Part shown: one piece after another, positions 8,906 through 17,559 of the stretch
Layout of the letters: each line of letters opens with the position of its first letter
Position numbering within the stretch: position 1 is the stretch's first letter
Assembly (NCBI GenBank): GCA_003612525.1
Contig: RAZD01000006.1
Location: 124,001 to 188,000 of the forward strand
From: a bacterium C-53
GTDB taxonomy: Bacteria > Bacillota > Clostridia > Lachnospirales > Lachnospiraceae
DNA: 64,000 nucleotides
Direction: 5' to 3'
Translations under genes and position numbers: made by a program
The notes under the pieces: generated by a model
Seen by the model: the letters and a program-made list of their open reading frames with translations, nothing else
What the model was told of the DNA's origin: nothing
The model's database searches: none

Positions 8906-9121
8906 TCAGTCAAACAAGTTTTTCAAAGCATCTCCGTCAGCGTTCATTGCCTCCTTATTTGCTTCCTGAATCTGCAGGTAGACTTCCTTACGATATACCG
9001 GAACCTCTTTCGGTGCGGATATACCTATTTTTATCTGATCACCTTTGATATCAAGGACCGTAATTTCTATATTATTATTGATTACGATTGCTTCATTCTT
9101 TTTCCTCGATAATGCCAGCAT
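8906..9121 (-). CDS. csrA: Carbon storage/flagellin translational regulator CsrA
   Basis: The 71-residue protein begins MLALSRKKNEAIVINNNIEITVLDIKGDQIKIGISAPKEVPVYRKEVYLQIQEAN, the canonical CsrA beta-strand order, including the IGIxAPKxVxVxRxE motif that contacts GGA in RNA. The true start is 9121; eleven extra upstream codons belong to the end of fliW. The ribosome site GGGAGGGG is formed by the last codons of fliW, and only one base separates the fliW stop from the csrA start, so the two are probably translationally coupled. CsrA should repress flagellin translation through the leader hairpin at 5314-5329. Confidence 0.97.
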   Translation of the reverse strand: MLALSRKKNEAIVINNNIEITVLDIKGDQIKIGISAPKEVPVYRKEVYLQIQEANKEAMNADGDALKNLFD

Positions 9122-9122
9122 A

Positions 9123-9575
9123 TTAATCCCCTCCCTTTTTCCTGAGGATTTCATATACCGGGTATCTCACCTGATATTCGTCTCCCTCTATAATAATCTG
9201 ACAACCTCTGCGTTCCGATGCGTTGATTATGACAGGAGCCTTCAGATTCACTGTCATTTTCTCAATTTCTTTCGGTACGGTGATCGTTGTAAGCACCAGC
9301 ATGTTATCAGGTGTACATTCTCCCAACGGCTTTAAAAGTTCCTCCTCCACCTGCGGATTGTAATCAGCCTTTACCACCAGAGGATCAATTACCGGGAGAG
9401 CAAATGCAGGCTCCTGGATTGAAACAAGCCAGCTAAGCGCCGCATCTGGTTTTTCCGAATTATGCATCAATGTAAAATCCTGCAAATCAGGAAAGCCAAC
9501 GATACCATCCTCGAAATGAATAATCTTATGATCGTCAATTGTCACTTCGCCAAATACTTTTGTTTTAATTACCAT
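9123..9575 (-). CDS. fliW: Flagellar assembly factor FliW (CsrA antagonist)
   Basis: The protein has 150 residues with FliW features: an N-terminal strand with VFGEVTID, then IIHFEDGIVGFPDLQDFTLM, PALPVIDP-like segment (FALPVIDPLVV) and a C-terminal beta barrel ending RYPVYEILRKKG. FliW binds CsrA non-competitively and, in turn, flagellin, so unexported flagellin frees CsrA to shut off its own translation. All three partners are present in this locus. The gene lies 33 bases after flgL and is coupled to csrA. Confidence 0.95.
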   Translation of the reverse strand: MVIKTKVFGEVTIDDHKIIHFEDGIVGFPDLQDFTLMHNSEKPDAALSWLVSIQEPAFALPVIDPLVVKADYNPQVEEELLKPLGECTPDNMLVLTTITVPKEIEKMTVNLKAPVIINASERRGCQIIIEGDEYQVRYPVYEILRKKGGD

Positions 9576-9608
9576 ATTCCCTCTCCGTTTATTTCACACG
9601 CCAATCGC

Positions 9609-11669
9609 CTACAGATAATTCAGAAGCGACTGCTGCGCTATTTTGGCTGTCGCCATAAGAGCTGCCTCGTAGGCAAGTTCTGCCTGCTTAATATCTGTCA
9701 TAATCGATATTTCATCCACGTTTTCATTATTATCCGCAAGTTCCTGAACCGTCGTCTTAAGCTCCAGAAGACGATCTTCCACCAGACCCAGACGGGCCTG
9801 TCTGTCACCAACCTGCTCACCCGCAAGCGTAGCTGTATGAACATACCCCTCAAAAGTTGTCTGACCATGCTCAAACATTTTCTGCATCTTATCGCTTACA
9901 TACGTCAACTCTTTCTTGGCCGCATCAAGCAGTTTATTCAAAACCGCCTTGTCGTCGTCACTTAAAGACGTATCCTTAAGTTTATTTTCAATCGTCTCCA
10001 CTTTATCTTCCGCGGCATAAACATCCTCAATGGCGCCGACCATCTCATCAATATCACGCCCTATCGCGTGAAGAAATATATCCGATGCCAGAGTATTCAC
10101 ACGCATCGACTGATTTGCACTCACATCATAGCAGATCTCCTGATCATGCGAAGTATAATTAATCCACTTACGCTCATCCGGATCCGTCTGGTCCTTACAG
10201 TCAAAATAATGCTCCGGCCGAAGATCACCTTTACGCCAGTCAGATTTATCGTAGGCAAATTCTATCGTATCAATACCATCAATGTTTTTCAGACCGCTCA
10301 ACGTATTCGCCACATTGGTTCCGAGAATCAACTCACCCGTCTCCGGTATAAAATGAATGTCGTCATCCCCTACTTTATACGCAGCATCTTTCGCATCAGC
10401 GCCATCTGCAATACTTGTAACTGTCACATCCAGCGTTTTTTCCGCATAAGCATTCTTCACTTTACCGGATGCCGTCAGAGTCGCAAAATCTCCGCTTCCG
10501 TTGCCGATCGTATACGTCCCGTCTTCATTTACGGTGCATACCGCAAGCGGGTCCATCTCCGACGTATTGCCGGTTGCATCTTCAACGATGAACTTTCCAT
10601 CTGATTTCCCTGTAATCGTTCCCGTCGTTACGGCACCTGCTGCATCCGTAATCGTTACGGTGCCGGTTACCCCTCCATTGGCATTCTCTGTCGTTACGGT
10701 CTCTCTTATCTGCGTGCCGTTGGCATCTGTTCTTGTTTCCGTTACCGTTACTGCGCCTGTTGTAGCATCCGTCTTGACATCGGTTGTTGTCGTTGCCGTC
10801 GGATTTCCGGCTGCATCATATTCCGTCCTCGTTACCTTACTTAGCTCATATTTTCCGTCTTTCCCACGTGACAGCTCATAGCTGACTTCTTCCTGCAGCG
10901 CACCGTCTGCATCTTCTTTCCGGCTGGTTACCGTAAGAGAATTACCGTTTACAACGGAAGTAGCTTTGAAAGATTCCCTGTAAATCAAATTCTTTGCCTG
11001 ACCAAAAGCCTTATCAAGATCATCATACGAAAGCCTGATTCTTGTTACAGTGTTATCCTGTACACTATTTTCCACCTCATCAATATCTATATTGGTTCCG
11101 GCAAGTTTATCGTAGTCTACAATATGAGTTTTTTTGTCTAGTTTGCCTGATATATACTTAAGCGCTTCCAGATCTGAGGCATTAAATCCCTCTGTAATAT
11201 CTTTGTATGCGACCATTTCATCCTTCTGAAATGTCACCTTTGAAGCCGTACGGTAACCGGTAAAAATCGTACGGTCCGCATAATCCGCATCCGAATTTGC
11301 ATAAACCTGATCTCTTGCCGCCTTCAGTGCATCCAGAATCGCCTTACGGCTCTCAGGCGTATGCGTTCCATTCGCCCCGTTCGTAAAATTTGCCTTGATC
11401 GATTCAAGAATCTCTTTTGTCTTATCCACTGCTCCCCTCGTAGCATCAAGCCATGCATCCGCATCCTTTACATTCTTGTCGTGGAACTGTGTCACCTGTG
11501 CAAGGCTCGAGCGCAGCCTCAGCGCACGGATCGCAACAATCGGATCATCGGACGGTCGGTTAATCTTCTTACCTGTTACCTGCTGAGTATTCAGCTTGTC
11601 AAGATAAACCTTGTTCTTATTCATATTTGTAAGCGAATTTCTATGCATAATTGAATTTGTAATTCTCAT
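9609..11669 (-). CDS. flgL: Flagellar hook-filament junction protein FlgL with large inserted domain
   Basis: The protein has 686 residues. N-terminal 120 residues match FlgL (ITNSIMHRNSLTNMNKNKVYLDKLNTQQVTGKKINRPSDDP...), and the C-terminal 170 residues form the returning flagellin-like helices (VGDRQARLGLVEDRLLELKTTVQELADNNENVDEISIMTDIKQAELAYEAALMATAKIAQQSLLNYL). Between them, about residues 240-450, is an inserted Thr/Gly/Asp-rich beta region (TEYDAAGNPTATTTTDVKTD and similar units). FlgL is usually 300-500 residues, so this is a large surface insertion. The ATG at 11669 (MRITNS) with GAGAGGAG upstream is preferred over an upstream frame extension. It follows the second flgK gene. Confidence 0.93.
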   Translation of the reverse strand: MRITNSIMHRNSLTNMNKNKVYLDKLNTQQVTGKKINRPSDDPIVAIRALRLRSSLAQVTQFHDKNVKDADAWLDATRGAVDKTKEILESIKANFTNGANGTHTPESRKAILDALKAARDQVYANSDADYADRTIFTGYRTASKVTFQKDEMVAYKDITEGFNASDLEALKYISGKLDKKTHIVDYDKLAGTNIDIDEVENSVQDNTVTRIRLSYDDLDKAFGQAKNLIYRESFKATSVVNGNSLTVTSRKEDADGALQEEVSYELSRGKDGKYELSKVTRTEYDAAGNPTATTTTDVKTDATTGAVTVTETRTDANGTQIRETVTTENANGGVTGTVTITDAAGAVTTGTITGKSDGKFIVEDATGNTSEMDPLAVCTVNEDGTYTIGNGSGDFATLTASGKVKNAYAEKTLDVTVTSIADGADAKDAAYKVGDDDIHFIPETGELILGTNVANTLSGLKNIDGIDTIEFAYDKSDWRKGDLRPEHYFDCKDQTDPDERKWINYTSHDQEICYDVSANQSMRVNTLASDIFLHAIGRDIDEMVGAIEDVYAAEDKVETIENKLKDTSLSDDDKAVLNKLLDAAKKELTYVSDKMQKMFEHGQTTFEGYVHTATLAGEQVGDRQARLGLVEDRLLELKTTVQELADNNENVDEISIMTDIKQAELAYEAALMATAKIAQQSLLNYL

Positions 11670-11715
11670 TTTTTCTCCTCTCATTCTGCCGCTCATGCGG
11701 CAGCACATATCCGGA

Positions 11716-11794
11716 TGTGAGACTCAGAGTTTCCTGAGTAAACCGCCTTTCACGCGAACAGAGATTGCAAAATAGTTCAAAAGCTCTTCTCACA
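11716..11794. repeat. REP-like inverted-repeat element, copy 1 (between flgL and flgK)
   Basis: The ends TGTGAGA and TCTCACA are inverted. Inside are CAGAGTTTCC and CACGCGAACAG. A related sequence lies at 31540-31603, and a half copy at 36318-36336. In all three cases the TCTTCTCACA arm touches the stop codon of a minus-strand gene (flgK here). It may fold in the 3' end of the transcript. Confidence 0.45.
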
Positions 11795-13813
11795 TTATAC
11801 GCCAGTCTGCAGGATCAATCGGTCATACACTTCCGTCATTATCTGTATCATCTTCGCCGAAAGATCGTATGCATGTTGGAATTTCACAAGGTTAATGCCT
11901 TCTTCATCCTCGTCAACGCCTGATACAGACATTCTCTGCGTAGAAATCGCAGCATCAATATTCTCATAGTTCTCCTCAAATGAATAGGCGCTTGACGAAT
12001 TTAACGCCACATCTCCTAAAATAACCTGAAGAAATTCGGAAGAACTGCACCCTCGGAATACCATCATGTCTTTATTCGTACGAATCTGTTCCAGTTCCTG
12101 AACAATATCATTCGCATCCAAATGTGTATCTCCGTTTGTTGCTGTGGTAGACATTTTCCGGGGATCCTTGACAATTTCCGTGTTTACGCTGAATGTAGCA
12201 GCCGTCATCTGATAATAGGAATCATCCTTCGTACTGACTTTTGTCGAATGACCATTCATAAAATTATATTCGTGTTCTGAATCGGTAGGATCTTTTGCCA
12301 CAAAAAAGCTTCTGAAATCAAGAAGATTTCCATCGTCATCATACTTTGCAAGCTTCTCGCCGTACATATCCTCACCCTTGCCTTCAACGTCATTAAACGC
12401 CCGCGCAAAGTTACGCACCCACTCATTCATCTGAGCCATATAATAAGGAACGCCCTGATAATCAACCGGCTTTCCGATCTGTGCCTTCTGATTGACTCTG
12501 TTCATCAGCTCAATTGTCGGAACTTCCTGAAGCTCATCCGATTCAAGCTGGAATGTATATGTATATTCCATTTTCGGTTTTAATGTATCAGGATCAATAA
12601 CCGGCTGATTCGTACCGGGGTCAATCACTTCTTTCGCTTCATAAGTCCAGCCCGAATACTTATAGGATATTCCATTGATCATGATGCTGCCGGTCGAATT
12701 CAGTTTCGTTTTGTTAAGGTCGGTAAGATATTCTTTATCAACCTGAACTTTCATTTCCGTAACAACATCTTTTTGAACAGGATTACCGTTCTCGTCTTCC
12801 ACAGTCACAGTGTCTTTCGTACACTCCGTAATCGTACCATGAAAATATTCGTCATTATTACCGTCACGCATTTCAAACAGCCCCTTCAGTTCACCGCTTG
12901 ATGCATTTCCGGTAGGTTCGAACTTCATACCCGTATGTTTCCAGTAAATATCGTAAAGACCTTCTGCATCTGACTGGTTTACTTTATTTCCAACTTCTCT
13001 GGAAACGCAATACAACTCTTTACGCTCATATCCGTCAACCAGTGTGTGCCCGCCATCAATACTGACAATATAACGGTTCATTCCTGTCGGATTATCCGGA
13101 TCATTCGTATTGTAAACCGGGATCTCCGTTACCTCTACACTCACAATCGCTGAGAGCTGATCAATCAGCAGGTTTCTCTTGTCACGCAGATCGTTTGCCA
13201 TAGTCCCTCTTACCTCGACCATATTGATCTGCTGGTTCAGGGTAGCAATCTGTGTCGAAATCGAATTGATTTCATCCACCTTATCCCTGATTTCTTCGTT
13301 TACATCTTTCTGCAAACGCTCAAGGTTTGAAGCCATTTCATTGAAATACTCAGTAAGACTGCCGGCAGTTCCGACAAAAGAATTGCGGACACTCACATCA
13401 CCGGGATTATCCTCAAGGCTCTCCATTGCAGTTTCAAAGAAATTTTTGTTAAAAATACTGTTAAATCCGAGAACCTGCCTGTCTTTATCATCGTTATCCT
13501 TGAAATAATTCTCAATCTGCTTCATATAAACCGACTTCATCGAATACTGTCCGAGAGCCGAACGATTATTCCAGTATTTGATATCATAATATACATTCCG
13601 TATCTGCTCTATGGATACGGTTTCCACACCGGCGCCTGCCATTCCATATTTCATATGTGTACGGAGCGCTCTTGCAGCAGTCTGTGTAACTTCCTGCCTC
13701 GTATACCCTTTTGTCTTTACATTCGATATATTATGACCTGTCGTATTCAGCGCCGCCTGATAATTTAGCAGGCCGGAATACCCAATAGTTAATCCAAAAA
13801 ATGTTGATGGCAT
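11795..13813 (-). CDS. flgK: Flagellar hook-associated protein FlgK, second paralog
   Basis: The protein has 672 residues with an N-terminal FlgK motif (LTIGYSGLLNYQAALNTTGHNISNVKTKGYTRQEV) and the C-terminal rod/hook helix containing NLVKFQHAYDLSAKMIQIMTEVYDRLI. It is the first of the two junction proteins between hook and filament. The central domain is larger and more acidic than in its upstream neighbour. Twelve bases separate it from the upstream flgK paralog, so they are co-transcribed. Two FlgK genes in tandem suggest either alternative junctions or one having a different structural job. Confidence 0.92.
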   Translation of the reverse strand: MPSTFFGLTIGYSGLLNYQAALNTTGHNISNVKTKGYTRQEVTQTAARALRTHMKYGMAGAGVETVSIEQIRNVYYDIKYWNNRSALGQYSMKSVYMKQIENYFKDNDDKDRQVLGFNSIFNKNFFETAMESLEDNPGDVSVRNSFVGTAGSLTEYFNEMASNLERLQKDVNEEIRDKVDEINSISTQIATLNQQINMVEVRGTMANDLRDKRNLLIDQLSAIVSVEVTEIPVYNTNDPDNPTGMNRYIVSIDGGHTLVDGYERKELYCVSREVGNKVNQSDAEGLYDIYWKHTGMKFEPTGNASSGELKGLFEMRDGNNDEYFHGTITECTKDTVTVEDENGNPVQKDVVTEMKVQVDKEYLTDLNKTKLNSTGSIMINGISYKYSGWTYEAKEVIDPGTNQPVIDPDTLKPKMEYTYTFQLESDELQEVPTIELMNRVNQKAQIGKPVDYQGVPYYMAQMNEWVRNFARAFNDVEGKGEDMYGEKLAKYDDDGNLLDFRSFFVAKDPTDSEHEYNFMNGHSTKVSTKDDSYYQMTAATFSVNTEIVKDPRKMSTTATNGDTHLDANDIVQELEQIRTNKDMMVFRGCSSSEFLQVILGDVALNSSSAYSFEENYENIDAAISTQRMSVSGVDEDEEGINLVKFQHAYDLSAKMIQIMTEVYDRLILQTGV

Positions 13814-13825
13814 ATCATGTCACTC

Positions 13826-15550
13826 CTATCCTAATCTCTCAATCACATGTGCGAGCATCTCATTAATCACGTTGAAATAACGGCTCGATGCATTATACGC
13901 ATTCTGAAATTTAATCATATTGGTCAGTTCCTCACTGTCGGAGACTCCGACCAGCTGCTGCCTTGACGCATCAATTGATTCGGCCGCCTGCATCTCATTC
14001 GATGCCATTCCCTCGTAAACCGAACCCAATGTACCCAGCGATCCCACAAAATTGTTATAATACTCCATATACGTATATTTCGTTTCATTGTTCGGATTTA
14101 ACGGTGCAAACTCCTTGCCGAATAATGCCACAAGCGCATCCGCCATTTCCTGATTTTCACTGCCATCCGGCTTTCTGAACCCGGTCGTATATGAACCGTC
14201 TTCACATTTTGTAGCTCCGAGATACGTATACTGCTGAAGAAGCAGCGGGTTGATCTTCAGGTTAGAAACCGTATAAAGAGTCGGAGGACTGTCGGGGTCT
14301 TCCTCTGTCGTCACATCATCAACGCCTTTTCTGAGGAACAGATCAAATCCCGACACTTTTGTCACCATCACAGGATTACCGTCTTTATCAAGAACCGGAT
14401 TCCCATTGTCATCCAGTTTTACTTCATTTGTTACTGTTCTTGGGTTTAACACTTCATTGATACTTGTCACTATATCATGAATCAGCCGGTCAAATTCAGC
14501 CATGGTATTTACCATAAGGGAAGGTGCAACATCCCTATTATAAATATCCTTAGCCTCATTGTATTCGTAAAGCGCTTTGCTGTATTCGGTATCATCCGCA
14601 TAATCTTCACGCACCGGCCGCACCGGGAGATCCGCATAAGTTCCACGGCGGTCGCCCCTCGCAAGAAGCAGCGCTTTCAGACTTCCGATATCTGTGCCAT
14701 GCTCCATTGAAACCTTCTGCTGTAAGTTGAAAACCGCATTGTTTTCATCCCGCGGCCAGACTACATTATAGAAGCCCGTCTGCGCATCCTGAGTCGTTCC
14801 CATATGGTTGACGTAACTCTGTTTCACAAAATCACGGCCCTCCACCTGGACAAGCACCGCACCATAAATATTTTCCTCAAAAGATATCGATGCCATCGTT
14901 CCCAGCTCATCAAGAAGCTGATTTCTGACATCACGATAGTCATTTGCCGACTCAATTCCGCCCGCTTCTATCGCTACAATCTTCTGATTCAGCTCATAGA
15001 TCTGATCGCCATATTTATTAATCTTATCCACCATATCTTTTATCTGTCCGTTCAGGTTATCCTGATACGAACAAAGACCGTTGTAAACAGCCTCCGCCCT
15101 TTCCAAAAAAGACGCAGCTTTACTTACAAACAGTCCCTGATTTGTCGCATCGGCAGGGGCGTTTTTTAATTCCTGGGCTACGTCCTGCATCTTCTGCAGA
15201 GAATCCTGAAACTGTACTTCTTCCATTTCTCCTAAAAAGACAAAAACCTCCTGTGAGGCTTCATAGCTCGTCGTATAAAAACCCGCTCTGCCGGCTTCTC
15301 TTCTATATGAGGTATCGAGAAAAACGTCTCTTACCTGTCTTACTTTTGTATAATCTACTCCCAGGCCAACCTGCTGCATGCTGATATAAGATTCTCCGAT
15401 CTTATTATAGCGTCTGTTGCCCTGCAGCACCTGCTGTCTGGTATACCCTATTGTTCCAACGTTTGAAAGATTGTGTCCTGTTGTATTCAGGGCGTTTGAA
15501 CTCGTCTGGAGTCCTGAATTTCCTACATGTAAAGCTCCCATTAATGACAT
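13826..15550 (-). CDS. flgK: Flagellar hook-associated protein FlgK, first paralog
   Basis: The protein has 574 residues. It shares with the next gene the N-terminal signature (LHVGNSGLQTSSNALNTTGHNLSNVGTIGYTRQQV) and the C-terminal helix (ELTNMIKFQNAYNASSRYFNVINEMLAHVIERLG), but the central domain is quite different. The ATG at 15550 (MSLMGAL) has GAGGTGG upstream; the GTG three codons earlier falls inside that ribosome site. It is the canonical-length FlgK of the pair. It follows flgN, its predicted chaperone gene, by 24 bases. Confidence 0.93.
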   Translation of the reverse strand: MSLMGALHVGNSGLQTSSNALNTTGHNLSNVGTIGYTRQQVLQGNRRYNKIGESYISMQQVGLGVDYTKVRQVRDVFLDTSYRREAGRAGFYTTSYEASQEVFVFLGEMEEVQFQDSLQKMQDVAQELKNAPADATNQGLFVSKAASFLERAEAVYNGLCSYQDNLNGQIKDMVDKINKYGDQIYELNQKIVAIEAGGIESANDYRDVRNQLLDELGTMASISFEENIYGAVLVQVEGRDFVKQSYVNHMGTTQDAQTGFYNVVWPRDENNAVFNLQQKVSMEHGTDIGSLKALLLARGDRRGTYADLPVRPVREDYADDTEYSKALYEYNEAKDIYNRDVAPSLMVNTMAEFDRLIHDIVTSINEVLNPRTVTNEVKLDDNGNPVLDKDGNPVMVTKVSGFDLFLRKGVDDVTTEEDPDSPPTLYTVSNLKINPLLLQQYTYLGATKCEDGSYTTGFRKPDGSENQEMADALVALFGKEFAPLNPNNETKYTYMEYYNNFVGSLGTLGSVYEGMASNEMQAAESIDASRQQLVGVSDSEELTNMIKFQNAYNASSRYFNVINEMLAHVIERLG

Positions 15551-15574
15551 GATATCCACCTCGTGTCTTGACTT

Positions 15575-16093
15575 TTATTGTTTTGCATCAAATCCTGATG
15601 TTTCGGGTCCCATTAAATTTCCGGCGTTATAAGCGCCTTTATTATAATCGCCCGTCCCTGGCGCCTGCCTCATCGCCTGCACCAGATTCAGATCAAATTC
15701 CACCATCTCCAGAGACTGCTGAATCAGCTCTCTGTTTTGATTATTTATCCTGACCAGTTCCGTAAGGGTTTCCTTTAAGGCATCGTGTACAGCCGTAAGC
15801 TTCTTTACCTCCTCTGGACGGCCCTTAAGCATCTCTGCCAGGACAGGGATCTTCAAAGTCTCAACATCCTTGTTAATTACATTGGCAATATCATTCAGAA
15901 TCTCTTCCCGCTTTTTATCCAAACGGCTGACTCTGTCAACCACAACCTGTTCCTCATCCGTGATTTTTTGAAGTTCCTGAATATCCCCCTTAATCACGAT
16001 GGGGGTCTTCTTTTTCGATAGCTCGAGCAATATTTGGTATTCCGAATCCTCCTTGCTCAGAACATCCATAAATTCTTCCATTAAACTCGCCAC
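15575..16093 (-). CDS. flgN: Flagellar chaperone FlgN
   Basis: The 172-residue protein is almost wholly alpha-helical with a coiled coil in residues 1-120 (EEFMDVLSKEDSEYQILLELSKKKTPIVIKGDIQELQKITDEEQ...), the pattern of the FlgN family, which carries FlgK and FlgL to the export gate. The C-terminal 40 residues are Gly/Asn-rich and flexible. The start is GTG at 16093 with AGAGAGG eight bases upstream; ATG at 16081 is an alternative. It lies between flgM and the flgK genes, the usual Firmicutes order. Confidence 0.88.
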   Translation of the reverse strand: MASLMEEFMDVLSKEDSEYQILLELSKKKTPIVIKGDIQELQKITDEEQVVVDRVSRLDKKREEILNDIANVINKDVETLKIPVLAEMLKGRPEEVKKLTAVHDALKETLTELVRINNQNRELIQQSLEMVEFDLNLVQAMRQAPGTGDYNKGAYNAGNLMGPETSGFDAKQ

Positions 16094-16117
16094 GTATGCT
16101 ACCTCTCTTTATCCACA

Positions 16118-16402
16118 CTATAAAAGCAATTTCCGCTCATTGTGTTTTTCCAACAATTTTTCCGCAAAAGATTCTCCACTCACCTGATAGGTTCCGGATT
16201 TTATCTTAGCTCTGATTGGTGCGACTACTTCTTCTCTTATATCCGCACTCTCCTCTACTGCCCTCTTAACCGCCTGAAAATCTTTTCCCGTATTGGAAAT
16301 TTCCACTGCATCAGCGCGTGATGTTTTCTCCGTCTTTGCACCCTTAGAAGCACTCTTTGCACTGTAGAGTTTCTGAACCTGTGTGTAAGCCTCAATACGC
16401 AT
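16118..16402 (-). CDS. flgM: Anti-sigma-28 factor FlgM
   Basis: The 94-residue protein matches FlgM: a disordered Lys/Ser-rich N-terminus (YTQVQKLYSAKSASKGAKTEKT), then SRADAVEISNTGKDFQAVKRAVEESADIREEVVAPIRAKIKSGTYQVSGESFAEKLLEK, the sigma-28 binding helices. It holds FliA/SigD inactive until the hook is complete and FlgM is exported. It is the first gene of the late operon and lies behind its own sigma-28 promoter, so it gives negative feedback. Confidence 0.94.
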   Translation of the reverse strand: MRIEAYTQVQKLYSAKSASKGAKTEKTSRADAVEISNTGKDFQAVKRAVEESADIREEVVAPIRAKIKSGTYQVSGESFAEKLLEKHNERKLLL

Positions 16403-16448
16403 ATAAACTCCTCCTTCCGTGGATCTTCCATCCTTCCTGTTATAATGT

Positions 16449-16475
16449 TTATCGGTTATTTTACAAAAGACTTTA
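16449..16475 (-). promoter_or_regulatory. Sigma-28 promoter of the flgM-flgN-flgK-flgL-fliW-csrA operon
   Basis: The minus strand reads TAAA, exactly 15 bases, then ACCGATAA, matching TAAA-N15-GCCGATAA at all but one base. The -10 and spacing are almost identical to the flagellin promoter (TCTAAAGT and ACCGATA in both). Confidence 0.85.
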
Positions 16476-16557
16476 GAGTATTTTATAAATTAGGCCTTTT
16501 CACTTTTTTCGACACAAAACATAAAATAGAGAAAAAGAATCAAAAAGGAATTTGATT

Positions 16558-17454
16558 ATGTATCTGTTTTTTGGAATTATTTTTCTGATTCTCCTTTTCT
16601 TTTTCTGCCTGAACCACTGGCGCAGAAAGAAAATCATCTGTAAAATTCGGTCCATGTGTATGGAAGAAAAATGTCAGATGTTAGAAGAGCTCATACAACC
16701 TTTCGGGTACTCCTATGTACTCTCACAGGATATTTTTACCTCAAACAGAAATGCATGGCAGAGAGAATTCGGATACTGCGCTCTCTATGATAAGGCGGCG
16801 CCGAACTTTCAGATGGTATTTGATTCCCTTCCCGTTTATTTTGATTACAATGATCGAACCTGGCTGATTGAATTCTGGAAAGGACAGTACGGTATCAATA
16901 CAGGATGTGAAATCGGTGTCTACTACGCAGACCGCATACTAAATGAAGAAGAACGAAAATATACCATCTTTCAAAGCGTTGAAGATGGAGATATGCTGCC
17001 GCTGTCTTTTGTTTTTTTCAGACAACAGGCTCCCATTGCAGCGCTTGGCTGCCGGCACTGGTGGCTGACTGCCTTTCTGATGGGCTGTTACTCAAGGCCA
17101 TCCGAGTTAACCATGCAGGTCTGCATCACGTTCCCGTGCGCTGCAATGGCCGAAGCATTTATATACGGGCTGGAAAAGGCCGGATATCCACGCGAATCCA
17201 TTCATGCATGCTGCAATACGGTTACATTTTCATTTGCACAGGCTCCTGCTGCCTGCGGCTTCTTCAGAAAAATCAGAATCTGTATCGCGCAGTGGTGCAA
17301 TCGTTTCTGGTGCCGGATTTATCTCTTTGTCACCAGGCCGTTCTGTCTGTCCGTTGACAAAATTTTATACCTGTACAATTACCTGCCTTTTGCCTTCCGG
17401 AGAATGTTCCGTCTGCGCAGGTTCAAAAAGCATAGAAGAAAGCGCCATAAATAA
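16558..17454 (+). CDS. DUF4474-family membrane-anchored protein
   Basis: The protein has 298 residues. Residues 2-20 form one hydrophobic span (YLFFGIIFLILLFFFCL) followed by a basic stop-transfer segment. The body carries the DUF4474 pattern: EELIQPFGYSY, FTSNRNAWQREFGYCALYDKAAP, and YFDYNDRTWLIEFWKGQYGINTGCEIGVYYAD. The C-terminus is strongly basic with aromatic clusters. The ATG at 16558 has AAGGAA seven bases upstream; an in-frame TTG at 16552 lacks a site. DUF4474 proteins occur in Lachnospiraceae and related Clostridia, and their function is not known. It is transcribed away from the flagellar operon and may share the intergenic region with its promoter. Confidence 0.85.
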   Translation: MYLFFGIIFLILLFFFCLNHWRRKKIICKIRSMCMEEKCQMLEELIQPFGYSYVLSQDIFTSNRNAWQREFGYCALYDKAAPNFQMVFDSLPVYFDYNDRTWLIEFWKGQYGINTGCEIGVYYADRILNEEERKYTIFQSVEDGDMLPLSFVFFRQQAPIAALGCRHWWLTAFLMGCYSRPSELTMQVCITFPCAAMAEAFIYGLEKAGYPRESIHACCNTVTFSFAQAPAACGFFRKIRICIAQWCNRFWCRIYLFVTRPFCLSVDKILYLYNYLPFAFRRMFRLRRFKKHRRKRHK

Positions 17455-17462
17455 CAGTGCTC

Positions 17463-17504
17463 AAAAAAATACTGCGGGCATGTCACTGACCCGCAGTATT
17501 TTTT
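17463..17504. terminator. Bidirectional terminator between convergent genes
   Basis: AAAAAAATACTGCGGG (17463-17478) pairs with CCCGCAGTATTTTTT (17490-17504). The A and T runs on both sides allow it to end the DUF4474 gene on the plus strand and the glycosyltransferase on the minus strand. Confidence 0.85.
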
Positions 17505-17559
17505 CATCTCATGCATTTGTAAGGAGTGGTTTACAGGCGCCTGACTGTCTTCCCTGTTC

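Noticed and set aside
10501-10881. Plus-strand Val/Ser-rich frame opposite FlgL
   Set aside because: It is the complement of the Thr/Asp-rich insertion of FlgL, whose biased composition keeps several frames open.
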